NCBI RefSeq assembly: GCF_047501175.1
Contig: NZ_JBEQWH010000012.1
Span: forward strand, 1 to 54,211
Direction: 5' to 3'
DNA: 54,211 bases
Source: Methanoprimaticola sp047501175
GTDB taxonomy: Archaea; Thermoplasmatota; Thermoplasmata; Methanomassiliicoccales; Methanomethylophilaceae
The position numbers were made by a program, and so were the translations under genes. The notes below the pieces were generated by a model, which did no database searches, had not been told where the DNA came from, and saw only the letters and a program-made list of their open reading frames with translations. Shown here piece by piece: positions 1-8,391 of this stretch; position 1 is the first letter of the stretch; every line of letters starts with the position of its first letter.

Positions 1-100
1 TTTTGAAGAAACAACCAGATTGAATTACAGAATCGAGGAATTAGGAAACACACTAGATATTTTAGATAGTTTTATATAGTTTATTTGACTGCCATGTTTT

Positions 101-224
101 GGTATGACGGCCATAGCGGCGGGGAAACACCCGGTCCCTTCCCGAACCCGGAAGTAAAGTCCGCCCGCGTATCTGTCTGTACTGTACTGCGCAAGCGTAC
201 GGGAACTCAGACACGCTGTCAACC
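101..224 (+). rRNA. rrf: 5S ribosomal RNA, copy 1
   Basis: The plus strand carries the archaeal 5S core (CCATAGCGGCGGGGAAACAC, then CCCGAACCCGGAAGTAAAG). The ends pair as helix I: GGT(A)TGACGGC at the 5' end with GCTGTCAACC at the 3' end, with one bulged A, which fixes the ends at 101 and 224 (124 nt). A TATA-like stretch (tttatatag, about 70-78) sits about 28 nt upstream, the right distance for a start at 101. No 16S or 23S gene is adjacent, as expected where 5S is unlinked. Confidence 0.93.
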
Positions 225-428
225 ACTTTCCCATTTTCTCCGAAGACCGTGAGGTCTAGACTCGGAACACCAACAAGATAGGATTCTGAACCACGATGTA
301 TACCACCTGACACCGGTTCATGGGATTCGACCCGTCCGTTCCACAACCTGTCGCACTTGGCTCCGATCAAGAGTATATAAAATCTCAAAATAGATAGAAT
401 TATATACTACATCGACATGGCAGGGATT

Positions 429-552
429 GGTATGACGGCCATAGCGGCGGGGAAACACCCGGTCCCTTCCCGAACCCGGAAGTAAAGTCCGCCCGCGTAT
501 CTGTCTGTACTGTACTGCGCAAGCGTACGGGAACTCAGACACGCTGTCAACC
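429..552 (+). rRNA. rrf: 5S ribosomal RNA, copy 2
   Basis: This is identical over its whole length to the copy at 101-224. It has its own TATA-like element (ttatata, about 400-406) 26 nt upstream, so it looks like a separate transcription unit rather than part of a 5S tandem precursor. The upstream flanks of the two copies differ, while the 3' flank is shared for 36 nt. Confidence 0.93.
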
Positions 553-707
553 ACTTTCCCATTTTCTCCGAAGACCGTGAGGTCTAGAAGTCGATCAGGA
601 CATCGATAGTGATCGCTCATTGGATCATCACACGAATCCCGATGGATACAGGAAACTTCGAATTTTGACAGAAATAAATGGTTTGGAAAAGGGTTTGATG
701 AAAGCTA

Positions 708-1661
708 TCAGAGATCCATCTCGGAGAGCTTGACGAGCTTCGCCCATCTCCTGTCGACCTCGGCCTGATAGGCCTCGACGACAGGCTCCCACTTGTCCAC
801 GAGGAGGTGCTTGAACCTTCCCTGTGCATTGAACCAGTCGAGGATGGGCTTCTTCTCGGCCTTACCGTCAGCGATCCTGGAGGATTCGGCTGTCAGGGAG
901 TACTTCCCATCGACGACCTCGAACAGAGGCCAGACGCAGGTCTCGACGGCGAGCTTCGCCATGTCGATGGTCCTGTCGGACGGGAACCTCCATCCCCTGG
1001 GGCACGGGGAGATCGCGTTGATGAACGAGGGGCCATTGGCCTCGAATCCCTTGGATGCCTTGGTCACAGTGTCCCTCCAGTTGTGGGGGGAGACCTGGGC
1101 GACGTAGGGGATGTTGTGCGCGACCATGACCGCGGTCATGTCCTTGGAGTTCTCCTTCTTTCCGGCCTGGACGGTTCCCGCCCAGGAGGTGGTGGTGGAT
1201 GCCCCGAGGGTCGTTGCGGACGACCTCTGGATACCGGTGTTCATGTACGCCTCGTTGTTCAGGCACACGTACATCATCCTGTGGCCCCTCTCCATCGCTC
1301 CGGAGAGCGCCTGCAGACCGATGTCGTATGTCGCACCGTCTCCGGCGAAGTTGACGAACTTGATCTCCTCGGTGATCTTGCCCCTCTTCTTCAGGGCGTT
1401 GTAGGCCGTCTCGAGACCCGCGCATGTAGCGGCACCGTTCCCGAAGGCGGTGTGGACGTACGGAGTGTTCCAGGAAGTGTACGGGAACACGGTGGTGGAC
1501 ACCTCGAAACATCCGGTGGACAGGGACACTGCTACCTCATCGGACGTGCCCATGAGGATCTGCTTCGCGATGATGGACTCCGCGCATCCGGCGCAGAGCC
1601 TGTGTCCGCTCGCGAGCCTTACAGGAAGCTTGTTCAGCTCCTTCAGAGAAAGTGAGGTCAT
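708..1661 (-). CDS. porB: Pyruvate:ferredoxin oxidoreductase, beta subunit
   Basis: 317-aa thiamine-diphosphate-binding subunit of the four-subunit archaeal pyruvate synthase, which interconverts acetyl-CoA + CO2 + reduced ferredoxin and pyruvate in the cytoplasm. The N-terminal half has the cluster cysteines (HRLCAGCAES near residue 20, and a Cys after LSTG near residue 50) and the TPP-binding FAGDGATYDIGLQALSGA segment with the downstream N-NEAYMNTG motif. The ATG at 1661 is chosen because it follows a GGGGGTGA ribosome site and overlaps the porA stop as ATGA. The reading frame is open further upstream but out of register with any PorB N-terminus. It is last in the porC-D-A-B operon. Confidence 0.96.
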   Translation of the reverse strand: MTSLSLKELNKLPVRLASGHRLCAGCAESIIAKQILMGTSDEVAVSLSTGCFEVSTTVFPYTSWNTPYVHTAFGNGAATCAGLETAYNALKKRGKITEEIKFVNFAGDGATYDIGLQALSGAMERGHRMMYVCLNNEAYMNTGIQRSSATTLGASTTTSWAGTVQAGKKENSKDMTAVMVAHNIPYVAQVSPHNWRDTVTKASKGFEANGPSFINAISPCPRGWRFPSDRTIDMAKLAVETCVWPLFEVVDGKYSLTAESSRIADGKAEKKPILDWFNAQGRFKHLLVDKWEPVVEAYQAEVDRRWAKLVKLSEMDL

Positions 1662-2821
1662 ATCTTCACCCCCAGGTAAGTGAGGCGCTGAGCCTCTCCG
1701 GAGACCACGGCCTCCATCATCTTCTTGAATCCGGCCACGGTGGCGTCGGCGCCTCCGAGTCCGTAGATCACATTGTACATCTTGGGCACCGTGCCGTTGA
1801 TCGTGGCGGCGGTGACGACCTCGGGGAACACGGGTCCGTACGCCCCGATGCTGAGGTGCTTGTCGAACACGGCCACGGCCTTCTTGCCCTTCAGCACCTT
1901 GGCGATGGCCTCCTCGGGCCAGGGCCTGTACACGTGGGGCATGCAGCATCCGACCTTGAGGCCCTCGTCCCTGAGGATGTCCACGGTCTCCTTCATGGTC
2001 CCGAATGACGAACCGATGATGACCGCGACGTACTCCGCATCGTCGCACCTGTACTCATCGACCAGATGGTACTCCCTTCCGGTCTTCTCGGCGAACTCCT
2101 TGAAGACCTCCTCGGCTACCTCGAGCGCCTTCTTCATGGCGAGCTCGGACTGGACCTTGTGGGGGTAGTAGAAGTCGGGACCGTCCATGTTACCGTGGGA
2201 GACGGGGTGCTTCGTGTCGAGCAGCGGGTAGAGGGGCTTGTACTCCCCTACGAACTCCTTGACATCGTTGGTGTCCATGACGGTCATCCTCTCGATCGCG
2301 TGGGTCAGGATGAAACCGTCCAGGTTGACGAGGATCGGCAGCTGGACATCGTGGTGCTCCGCGATGCGGGGCGCGATGATCGAGTTGTCGTACGCCTGCT
2401 GGACGTTCTCCGAGAACAGCTGGATCCATCCGGTGTCGCGGGCGGACATCGCATCCCCGTGATCGTTGTTGATGTTGATGGGTCCGCTGATCGCCCTGTT
2501 GGCCACGGCCATGACGATGGGGACGCGCATGGCCGCGGTGATGGGGAGCATCTCCCACATGTAGGCCAGTCCCTGGGACGCGGTGGCGGTGAATGTCCTG
2601 GCCCCGGCGGAACCGGATGAGGTGCACAGCGTGAGCGCGGAATGCTCGGACTCCACGCAGACGAACTCCGTGCCGACCTCGGCGTTGGACACGTACTCCG
2701 CGAACTTCTCGACGATGATCGTCTGAGGAGTGATGGGGTATGCCGCACACACGTCCGGGTCGATCTGCTTCCATGCGAGTGCGACCGCGTTGTCTCCGTT
2801 GATTGCTATGTCGTGGCTCAT
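1658..2821 (-). CDS. porA: Pyruvate:ferredoxin oxidoreductase, alpha subunit
   Basis: 387-aa alpha subunit that carries the pyrimidine-binding half of the TPP site and domain II of the oxidoreductase. Diagnostic stretches are AAYPITPQTIIVEKFAEY at residues 29-46, the ESEHSAL region, SQGLAYMWEMLPITAAMRVP, and the C-terminal DKHLSIGAYGPVFPEV segment typical of PorA. The start at 2821 lies 2 nt after the porD stop; the longer open frame upstream reads through porD in another frame. Together with porC, porD and porB it makes a complete enzyme. Confidence 0.96.
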   Translation of the reverse strand: MSHDIAINGDNAVALAWKQIDPDVCAAYPITPQTIIVEKFAEYVSNAEVGTEFVCVESEHSALTLCTSSGSAGARTFTATASQGLAYMWEMLPITAAMRVPIVMAVANRAISGPININNDHGDAMSARDTGWIQLFSENVQQAYDNSIIAPRIAEHHDVQLPILVNLDGFILTHAIERMTVMDTNDVKEFVGEYKPLYPLLDTKHPVSHGNMDGPDFYYPHKVQSELAMKKALEVAEEVFKEFAEKTGREYHLVDEYRCDDAEYVAVIIGSSFGTMKETVDILRDEGLKVGCCMPHVYRPWPEEAIAKVLKGKKAVAVFDKHLSIGAYGPVFPEVVTAATINGTVPKMYNVIYGLGGADATVAGFKKMMEAVVSGEAQRLTYLGVKI

Positions 2822-2823
2822 GC

Positions 2824-3099
2824 TCACTCCTCCTTCATTGTGATGGCATCCTTGGGACATACCCTGGCGCAGATGCCGCATCCCTTGCAGTGGGACATCT
2901 TGACGCCGGACATCTTGTCGTCCCTGAACACGATGCTGTTGTCCGGGCAGTAGATCCAGCACGTGTAGCAGTCGATGCACTTGTCCTGGTCGACGACCGG
3001 GACGTAGCTTCTCCAATCTCCTGTGGCGAACTCCTCGGAGGAGCCGGGCTTGATGATCCTGCCGCCTACGACGAGGTCCTTGATGTTTGCCATTGCCAT
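2824..3099 (-). CDS. porD: Pyruvate:ferredoxin oxidoreductase, delta (ferredoxin) subunit
   Basis: 91-aa polyferredoxin-like subunit with two complete [4Fe-4S] motifs, CIDCYTCWIYCP and CKGCGICARVCP. It passes electrons between the TPP catalytic subunits and external ferredoxin. The N-terminal third (IKPGSSEEFATGDWRSYVPV) matches the PorD family. A second ATG two codons downstream is an alternative start. The gene is 1 nt from the porC stop and 2 nt from the porA start, a tight operon. Confidence 0.95.
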   Translation of the reverse strand: MAMANIKDLVVGGRIIKPGSSEEFATGDWRSYVPVVDQDKCIDCYTCWIYCPDNSIVFRDDKMSGVKMSHCKGCGICARVCPKDAITMKEE

Positions 3100-3100
3100 T

Positions 3101-3667
3101 TCACTGCACCTCGTTGTAGCCCCTCTTGAGGGCGGACAGGTTCTTCACGATGACCTTGTCGGCCAGCTTTCCGGTGAACTTCGTGGTGATCTGGTCCTCG
3201 AGCATGTCATAGGGGACCACAGGGCATGCCTTGATCACCGCGCCGAGCATGACCGTGTTGACCATGGGCTTGCCGATCTCGTCGATGGCTATCCTGTTGG
3301 CATCCAGCGTATGGCACTCGACGTCTATGCCGAGGGCGTCCTGGAGCTCCTTGGGGGAGCCGGTGTAGTTGGCCACCACGACGGAGTCCTTCTTCAGCCC
3401 GCGGGTGACATCGACCTTGCCCACGAGGGTCCCGTCCATGATGACGACGATGTCAGGCTCATACACTTGGCTATGTACTCTGATGGGTTTGTCGGAGATC
3501 CTGGTGAATCCCCTGATAGGAGCACCCATCCTTTCCGGACCGAACTCCGGGAAGGCCTTGACGTACTTGCCTGAGGCGATGGCGGTCTCGGCGAGGATCT
3601 CGTTCGCCGTGACGAGTCCCTGACCTCCCCTACCATGCCAACATAGTTCCATGTGCATTAGTACCAC
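3101..3667 (-). CDS. porC: Pyruvate:ferredoxin oxidoreductase, gamma subunit
   Basis: About 185-aa gamma subunit, first gene of the por operon. It shows the family opening ELCWHGRGGQGLVTA, then FPEFGPERMGAPIRGFTRIS. Three starts are possible: GTG at 3667 (4 nt after a GGAGG), ATG at 3658 and ATG at 3652. The last gives the canonical M-E-L start close to the HGRGGQG motif. GTG has the best spacing to the ribosome site, so the extreme start is listed with that uncertainty. A TTTTAAAA box at 3691-3698 would place transcription start close to the start codon. Confidence 0.94.
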   Translation of the reverse strand: MVLMHMELCWHGRGGQGLVTANEILAETAIASGKYVKAFPEFGPERMGAPIRGFTRISDKPIRVHSQVYEPDIVVIMDGTLVGKVDVTRGLKKDSVVVANYTGSPKELQDALGIDVECHTLDANRIAIDEIGKPMVNTVMLGAVIKACPVVPYDMLEDQITTKFTGKLADKVIVKNLSALKRGYNEVQ

Positions 3668-4052
3668 TGAGCCTCCGTATGTCTGCTTTGTTTTAAAATC
3701 TTCGTAGTTAGCGTTGCTTCAATTATTGATTGAAGAAAAAAATAAGCATATTTTTGAGGGGAATCGTAGCGGATTTACGATATTAGTAGGAATATCTACG
3801 AATACAGCCAAATCACATCGAAGGATCCATCATGTCGACATCCCGAGGGAGATCGTATTATCCATACGGGTAACATCCATGGAGGCGAACCGCGACCGAT
3901 GCCCGCCGTCCCTCCCATATGCACCAGGTCACGGCGATGGGACGCGTCCGAACGACCGTCATGAGGGAAATCATTTAGAAGGCAAAGGGATACGGAGAAT
4001 CATTAGGCATAAGTATGCCATCCAAACCGCTTGCAGATGCGGAGATTTCCCG
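3668..4052. promoter_or_regulatory. Divergent intergenic region between por operon and PEP synthase
   Basis: 385 bp without a convincing gene. The minus-strand TTTTAAAA at 3691-3698 is a good TATA candidate for porC. The half next to porC is AT-rich (3700-3800); the remainder is mixed. The PEP synthase frame is open into this region, but no start there has a ribosome site and the translation does not resemble the family. The shared region would allow joint control of acetyl-CoA carboxylation and PEP formation; no operator palindrome stands out. Confidence 0.5.
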
Positions 4053-6362
4053 ATGGACAGAAAAATTGTGGATGTAAACGAGCTGCACGTCGAAGACATA
4101 CCCATCGTGGGAGGAAAGGGTGCCAACCTGGGCGAACTCACCAACGCCGGTTTCCCGGTGCCGGAGGCGTTCGTTCTCACCACGTTCTCCTATGATTACT
4201 TCGTGAACAACGGAAAACTGATGCCCGAGGTCGAGAAGAAGCTCGCCGGCATCGATCGCACCTCCGACGACAGCCTCACCCAGGCGTCCGAGGAGATCAG
4301 GGCCATTTTCGAGGAATGCGCCATCCCCGACGACCTGAAGAAGGAGATCGTCTCCAAGTACAGGCTCCTCGTCCCCAAGGGAAAGGTCGGGTTCGTGGCC
4401 GTCAGGTCGTCCGCGACGGCCGAGGACCTTCCCGATGCCAGCTTCGCCGGTCAGCAGGAGACCTACCTCAACGTCAAGGACGAGGCGGACCTCTTCGACA
4501 AGATCAGGAAATGCTGGTCGTCCCTTTTCACCGCCCGCGCCATCGCGTACCGCGAGAAGCAGGGCTACTCCCACAGCGATGTCAAGCTGGCCGTCGTCGT
4601 CCAGAGGATGGTCAATTCCGAGTTCTCCGGGATCATGTTCACCGTCGACCCCAACAGCGGCGCGAAGCAGATCGTCATAGAGGGAGGATACGGCCTCGGA
4701 GAGGCCATCGTAGGCGGAGAGGTCACTCCCGACACCTACATCGTGGACAAGCAGAAGATGGAGGTCGTCAAGAAGAGGATCTCCACCCAGACATGGAAGT
4801 ACGTCCGCGGGAAGGAAGGCGGTGTCGAGAAGAAGGACATGCCGTCCGACATGGTCAAGGCGCAGAAGATACCCGACTCCCGCATACAGGAGATCGCGGA
4901 GATCGGAAGGCAGATCGAGATCCACTACGAAAAGCCCATGGACATGGAGTGGTGCATAGAGGACGACAAGGTCTACATCGTGCAGGCGAGGCCCATCACC
5001 GCCACCGGCAACTCCGCCACCAACGAGTCCGTCGGGACCGCCGTGTCCAGCGAGGACATCCTGTCCAACGGCCTGGGTGCCAGTCCCGGCCTTGCGACCG
5101 GGAAGGTGATCCTGTACGACATCAGCATGAGCCTCGATGCCGTCAAGGAGGGCGACATCCTCGTCACCAAGATGACCATGCCCGACATGGTCCCCGCGAT
5201 GAGCAGGGCCGCCGGGATCGTCACCGACGAGGGAGGCATGACCTGTCACGCCGCCATCATCTCCAGGGAGCTCGGGACGCCCTGCGTCGTCGGTACCGGG
5301 AACGCGACCGAGGTCCTGAAGGACGGGATGGAGGTCACCGTGGACGGTACCACCGGGACCGTGTACAAGGGGACACTCAGGAAGGCCGAGGCCGCGGCCG
5401 CCGGGTCCGCGTGCGTCTGCGCCGAGTACGTTCCCATCACGGGAACCAAGGTCATGGTCAACATGTCCATGCCCGCCAAGGCGGACGAGATCGCGAAGCT
5501 CCAGTGCGACGGCGTCGGGCTGATGCGCAGCGAGTTCCTGTTCACCAACTACATAGGGGAGCACCCCTGCGCCGTGATCGAGGAGGGGAGGACCGACGAG
5601 CTCATCGACAAGCTCGCAGAGGGCATAGCCAAGGTCTGCAGGGCGTTCTACCCCAGGCCGATCACCCTCCGCACATCCGACTTCAAGACCAACGAGTACC
5701 GCGACATGAAGGGCGGGGCGGACTACGAGCCGAACGAGGACAACCCCATGATCGGCTGGAGAGGTTGCTCCAGGTACGTCTCCGAGTCCTACCGCGAGGC
5801 ATTCATGTGCGAGCTCAGGGCCATCAAGAAGGTGCGCGACGAGATGGGATTCAAGAACCTCAACATGATGCTCCCGTTCGTCCGCACCATCGAGGAGGTC
5901 GAGGACATCACAGAGATGATGAAGCAGGTCGGGCTCAGGCGCGGCAGGGACTTCAAGCTCTACTTCATGGCCGAGGTCCCCGTGAACATCTTCATGGCCG
6001 ACGAGTTCTGCAAGTACTGCGACTGGTTCTCCATCGGGTCCAACGACCTGACCCAGCTGACCATGGGATGCGACCGCGACTCCGACATCCTCGGTCACAT
6101 GGGATACTTCGACGAGAGGCAGGAGGGCGTCAAGAGGGCGATCGCCCAGCTCATAAAGGTCGCCCACGAGAACGGCAAGCACGTCAGCATCTGCGGACAG
6201 GCCCCCTCCGTGTACCCCGAGTTCACCGAGTTCCTGGTGGAGCAGGGGATCGACTGCATATCCCTGAACCCGGACACCTTCAACAAGACCAAGAGGATCA
6301 TCGCCTCGGCCGAGCAGAGGGTGCTCCTGAGAGACCTCAGGAACCTCAGGGACAAGCTCTGA
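4053..6362 (+). CDS. ppsA: Phosphoenolpyruvate synthase
   Basis: 769-aa PEP synthase (pyruvate, water dikinase): pyruvate + ATP + H2O to PEP + AMP + Pi, the gluconeogenic step after pyruvate synthase encoded next door. Domains in order are an N-terminal ATP-grasp nucleotide-binding domain (GGKGANLGEL near residue 25; RSSATAEDLPDASFAGQQET near 120-140), the swivelling phosphohistidine domain (GGMTCHAAIISREL, catalytic His near residue 398), and a PEP/pyruvate-binding TIM barrel ending in GSNDLTQLTMGCDRD and the ICGQAPS cysteine motif near 713. The ATG at 4053 has GGAG 8 nt upstream and gives the usual family length. The antisense strand is also open for about 800 codons but reads as low-complexity V/L/D/G and is a shadow. 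Confidence 0.97.
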   Translation: MDRKIVDVNELHVEDIPIVGGKGANLGELTNAGFPVPEAFVLTTFSYDYFVNNGKLMPEVEKKLAGIDRTSDDSLTQASEEIRAIFEECAIPDDLKKEIVSKYRLLVPKGKVGFVAVRSSATAEDLPDASFAGQQETYLNVKDEADLFDKIRKCWSSLFTARAIAYREKQGYSHSDVKLAVVVQRMVNSEFSGIMFTVDPNSGAKQIVIEGGYGLGEAIVGGEVTPDTYIVDKQKMEVVKKRISTQTWKYVRGKEGGVEKKDMPSDMVKAQKIPDSRIQEIAEIGRQIEIHYEKPMDMEWCIEDDKVYIVQARPITATGNSATNESVGTAVSSEDILSNGLGASPGLATGKVILYDISMSLDAVKEGDILVTKMTMPDMVPAMSRAAGIVTDEGGMTCHAAIISRELGTPCVVGTGNATEVLKDGMEVTVDGTTGTVYKGTLRKAEAAAAGSACVCAEYVPITGTKVMVNMSMPAKADEIAKLQCDGVGLMRSEFLFTNYIGEHPCAVIEEGRTDELIDKLAEGIAKVCRAFYPRPITLRTSDFKTNEYRDMKGGADYEPNEDNPMIGWRGCSRYVSESYREAFMCELRAIKKVRDEMGFKNLNMMLPFVRTIEEVEDITEMMKQVGLRRGRDFKLYFMAEVPVNIFMADEFCKYCDWFSIGSNDLTQLTMGCDRDSDILGHMGYFDERQEGVKRAIAQLIKVAHENGKHVSICGQAPSVYPEFTEFLVEQGIDCISLNPDTFNKTKRIIASAEQRVLLRDLRNLRDKL

Positions 6363-6374
6363 AATCATTTCCAG

Positions 6375-6392
6375 GAGGGGCATCCGCCCCTC
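6375..6392 (+). terminator. Hairpin terminator after ppsA
   Basis: GAGGGGC-ATCC-GCCCCTC hairpin starting 12 nt after the ppsA stop, followed by a pyrimidine-rich stretch (ttctttctc). A TATA-like GATATATAG at 6424-6432 follows and probably drives azlCD. Confidence 0.6.
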
Positions 6393-6485
6393 ATACCCTT
6401 CTTTCTCGCTCCGGACCGACCCCGATATATAGAGGCAGCCGCATCGGCGCCCTGCAGCCGATTAGGACATCGAACGAGTGAGACA

Positions 6486-7196
6486 ATGAGCAGCTACAGA
6501 GAAGCGATCGTCAAGGCGTTCCCATACACCGTCCCGGTCCTCACAGGATATCTGTTCATCGGCGGGGCGTTCGGGGTGATGTTCGCCGACATGGGATACA
6601 ACATCCTGTGGGCCATCCTCATGAGCACGGTCGTCTACGCCGGGTCCGGACAGTACCTGGCCGTCAACTTCTTCGTTCCGGGGTTCTCGCTCGTGCAGGC
6701 GGCGTTCCTGACCATCATGGTGAACATCAGGCACGTCTTCTACGGCCTGTCGCTCGTGGAGAGGTACAACAGGTTCGACAGGAAGCGCTGGTACATGATA
6801 TTCGGGATGACCGATGAGACCTACTCGCTCATCTGCACCACGAAGGTGCCGGAGGGAGTGGACGAGGGCAAGTTCCTGTTCTCCATAACCCTGCTCGACC
6901 AGCTGTACTGGATCATCGGTACGGTCATAGGGTCGATACTCGCAACGGGAATCGGATTCAGCTCCGAGGGGGTCGAGTTCGCCATGACCGCGCTGTTCAT
7001 CGTGATGTTCATAGAGCTCTGGTACAGGCGCACCAACAGACCTGCGGAGCTCATCGGACTGGTGGTCGCGTTCGTGTGCCTGCTGATATTCGGAGCGAAC
7101 AACTTCGTCCTGCCCACGATGATCCTCATCATCGCGGTCATCATGCTCTGCAGGGACAGGCTGGAGAAGAAGATGGAGGTCGAGGACGGTGCTTGA
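6486..7196 (+). CDS. azlC: Branched-chain amino acid exporter, large subunit (AzlC family)
   Basis: 236-aa polytopic membrane protein of the AzlC/YgaZ family, the large subunit of two-component branched-chain amino acid exporters. Family features are the early GYLFIGGAFGVMFADMGY helix, the YAGSGQYLAV motif near residue 55, VNIRHVFYGLSL near 80, and several further membrane segments. The ATG at 6486 has little of a ribosome site in front (gagtgagaca), but a TATA-like box lies about 55 nt upstream. Its end overlaps azlD by 8 nt, so the two products are probably made in coupled fashion. Confidence 0.93.
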   Translation: MSSYREAIVKAFPYTVPVLTGYLFIGGAFGVMFADMGYNILWAILMSTVVYAGSGQYLAVNFFVPGFSLVQAAFLTIMVNIRHVFYGLSLVERYNRFDRKRWYMIFGMTDETYSLICTTKVPEGVDEGKFLFSITLLDQLYWIIGTVIGSILATGIGFSSEGVEFAMTALFIVMFIELWYRRTNRPAELIGLVVAFVCLLIFGANNFVLPTMILIIAVIMLCRDRLEKKMEVEDGA

Positions 7197-7518
7197 CACT
7201 GTATCGTCGCTGATCATGATCGCGGTCGTGGCCGTGGCGACGTTCGCCACGCGCGCGGCATCGTTCCTGGTGTTCCCCAAGGGCAAGGAGATCCCTCCGG
7301 CCGTCAAGTACATCGGGATGGTGCTGCCTCCGGCGGTCATAGGGATGCTGGTGGTCTACTGCCTGAAGACGACCGACGTCCTCACCTACCCCTACGGCAT
7401 CCCGGAACTGATATCCTGCCTCGTGGTGATAGCGCTTCACGTTTGGAAGAGGAACATCTTCCTCAGCGTGGGCGCGGGGACCGTGCTATACATGTTCCTG
7501 GTGCAGGCGGTATTCTGA
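7189..7518 (+). CDS. azlD: Branched-chain amino acid exporter, small subunit (AzlD family)
   Basis: 109-aa small membrane protein with about four transmembrane segments and the ATFATRAASFLVFP opening typical of AzlD/YgaH. It starts with GTG at 7189 inside the 3' end of azlC. It pairs with AzlC to form the exporter. The gene ends 18 nt from the convergent CBS-domain gene. Confidence 0.92.
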   Translation: MLDTVSSLIMIAVVAVATFATRAASFLVFPKGKEIPPAVKYIGMVLPPAVIGMLVVYCLKTTDVLTYPYGIPELISCLVVIALHVWKRNIFLSVGAGTVLYMFLVQAVF

Positions 7519-7536
7519 CCCGCCCGTACGGACGGC

Positions 7537-8379
7537 TCACTCATCCTTGACGCTGTCCATCAGCCTCTGGTTTATACCGTCGGCCTCCTCGCTCGGGAGC
7601 AGCATCGTGGTGATCTCCATGAACGGGTGCTTGGAACCCTCGATGATCTTGACGTCGTCGAGGCTGTGTAACCCCCAGCGCTCCGCCGTCTTCTCCAGGC
7701 CGATCTTCGTGTCGTAGTCGTTGGGGACCAGGACTATCGCCTTGAAGTCCTTCAGGCCGAGCTTCTTCGCGGCCATCATCCTGTGGTGACCGTCCACCAG
7801 GAGATATCCCTCGCGGCGCTCCACGACTATGAGAGGCTCGTTGAGTCCTCTCTTCAGCTCGTACTGGCGTCCGATCAGCTCGTCCATGTAGACCTCCTTC
7901 TGGGTCGGGATGATCTGGTCTATGCCTATGTCCTTGTTGACCACCTTGAAGCGGAGTCCGTTCTGCTGCTCCAGGAAGTTCTTGATGGACATCACCTTGC
8001 CCGGACGCGACTTCTCTATCTGCGAACGGACGATGTCGATGTTGGATATGATCCCGACCAGTTTCTTGTCCTCGTCCACGACAGGGAGGTTCCTGAGCCC
8101 GTACCTGAACAGTATGCGCGTCGCGTCCTCCGTGGACATCGAGGGGATCGCACACAGCGTTCCCCTGCTCATGACCGTGCGGATCTTGGCATTTGGCTTG
8201 TCCACATGCCGGAGAAGCTCCTTCGCGGTGATGAATCCCAGAAGGTACCCCTTCTCCGTTATCGGGAATCCGTGGAAATTGGAGGCGATGATCTCCTGCC
8301 TCACCTGCTCCACCGTCATGTCAGGACTGACCGTGTGAACCTTGCGGATCATGTACTCTCCGACTGTAGCGTCTGGCAT
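7537..8379 (-). CDS. CBS-pair and ParB-like domain protein
   Basis: 280-aa soluble protein. Residues about 7-125 form two CBS motifs (a Bateman module that usually binds adenine nucleotides): YMIRKVHTVSPDMTVEQV and VMSRGTLCAIPSMSTEDA, each followed by a G-F/V-P-V/I strand. Residues about 150-280 resemble the ParB/Srx-type domain: IIPTQKEVYMDEL, NEPLIVVERREGYLLVDGHH-RMMAAKKLG, the G-H-H-R element being the conserved ParB/Srx signature. Such CBS+ParB fusions are known in methanogens, but the substrate is not established. The gene follows the HipA-like kinase gene after 12 nt and is probably cotranscribed with it. Confidence 0.85.
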   Translation of the reverse strand: MPDATVGEYMIRKVHTVSPDMTVEQVRQEIIASNFHGFPITEKGYLLGFITAKELLRHVDKPNAKIRTVMSRGTLCAIPSMSTEDATRILFRYGLRNLPVVDEDKKLVGIISNIDIVRSQIEKSRPGKVMSIKNFLEQQNGLRFKVVNKDIGIDQIIPTQKEVYMDELIGRQYELKRGLNEPLIVVERREGYLLVDGHHRMMAAKKLGLKDFKAIVLVPNDYDTKIGLEKTAERWGLHSLDDVKIIEGSKHPFMEITTMLLPSEEADGINQRLMDSVKDE

Positions 8380-8391
8380 CGATCCCGAATC

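Larger units (their letters stand above)
99..588 (+). repeat. Direct repeat of 5S gene plus 3' flank
   Basis: Positions 99-260 and 427-588 are identical (162 bp, offset 328). The repeat covers the 5S gene and 36 nt downstream, ending in a small hairpin, AGACC-GTGA-GGTCT (244-257 and 572-585). The hairpin may be a terminator or 3' processing signal because it is conserved with the gene. The 168-nt spacer between the copies shows no convincing gene. Confidence 0.9.

Noticed and set aside
259..400. Possible tRNA in the spacer between the 5S copies (GGATTCGACCC-like T-loop)
   Set aside because: The loop has the wrong length on both strands and no matching acceptor or anticodon arms could be built.
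62..620. Two minus-strand open frames of about 100 codons across the 5S genes
   Set aside because: They read through the rRNA repeats and share the same antisense peptide; no start signals.
3975..6383. 802-codon minus-strand frame opposite PEP synthase
   Set aside because: Low-complexity V/L/D/G translation typical of an antisense shadow of a GC-rich gene.
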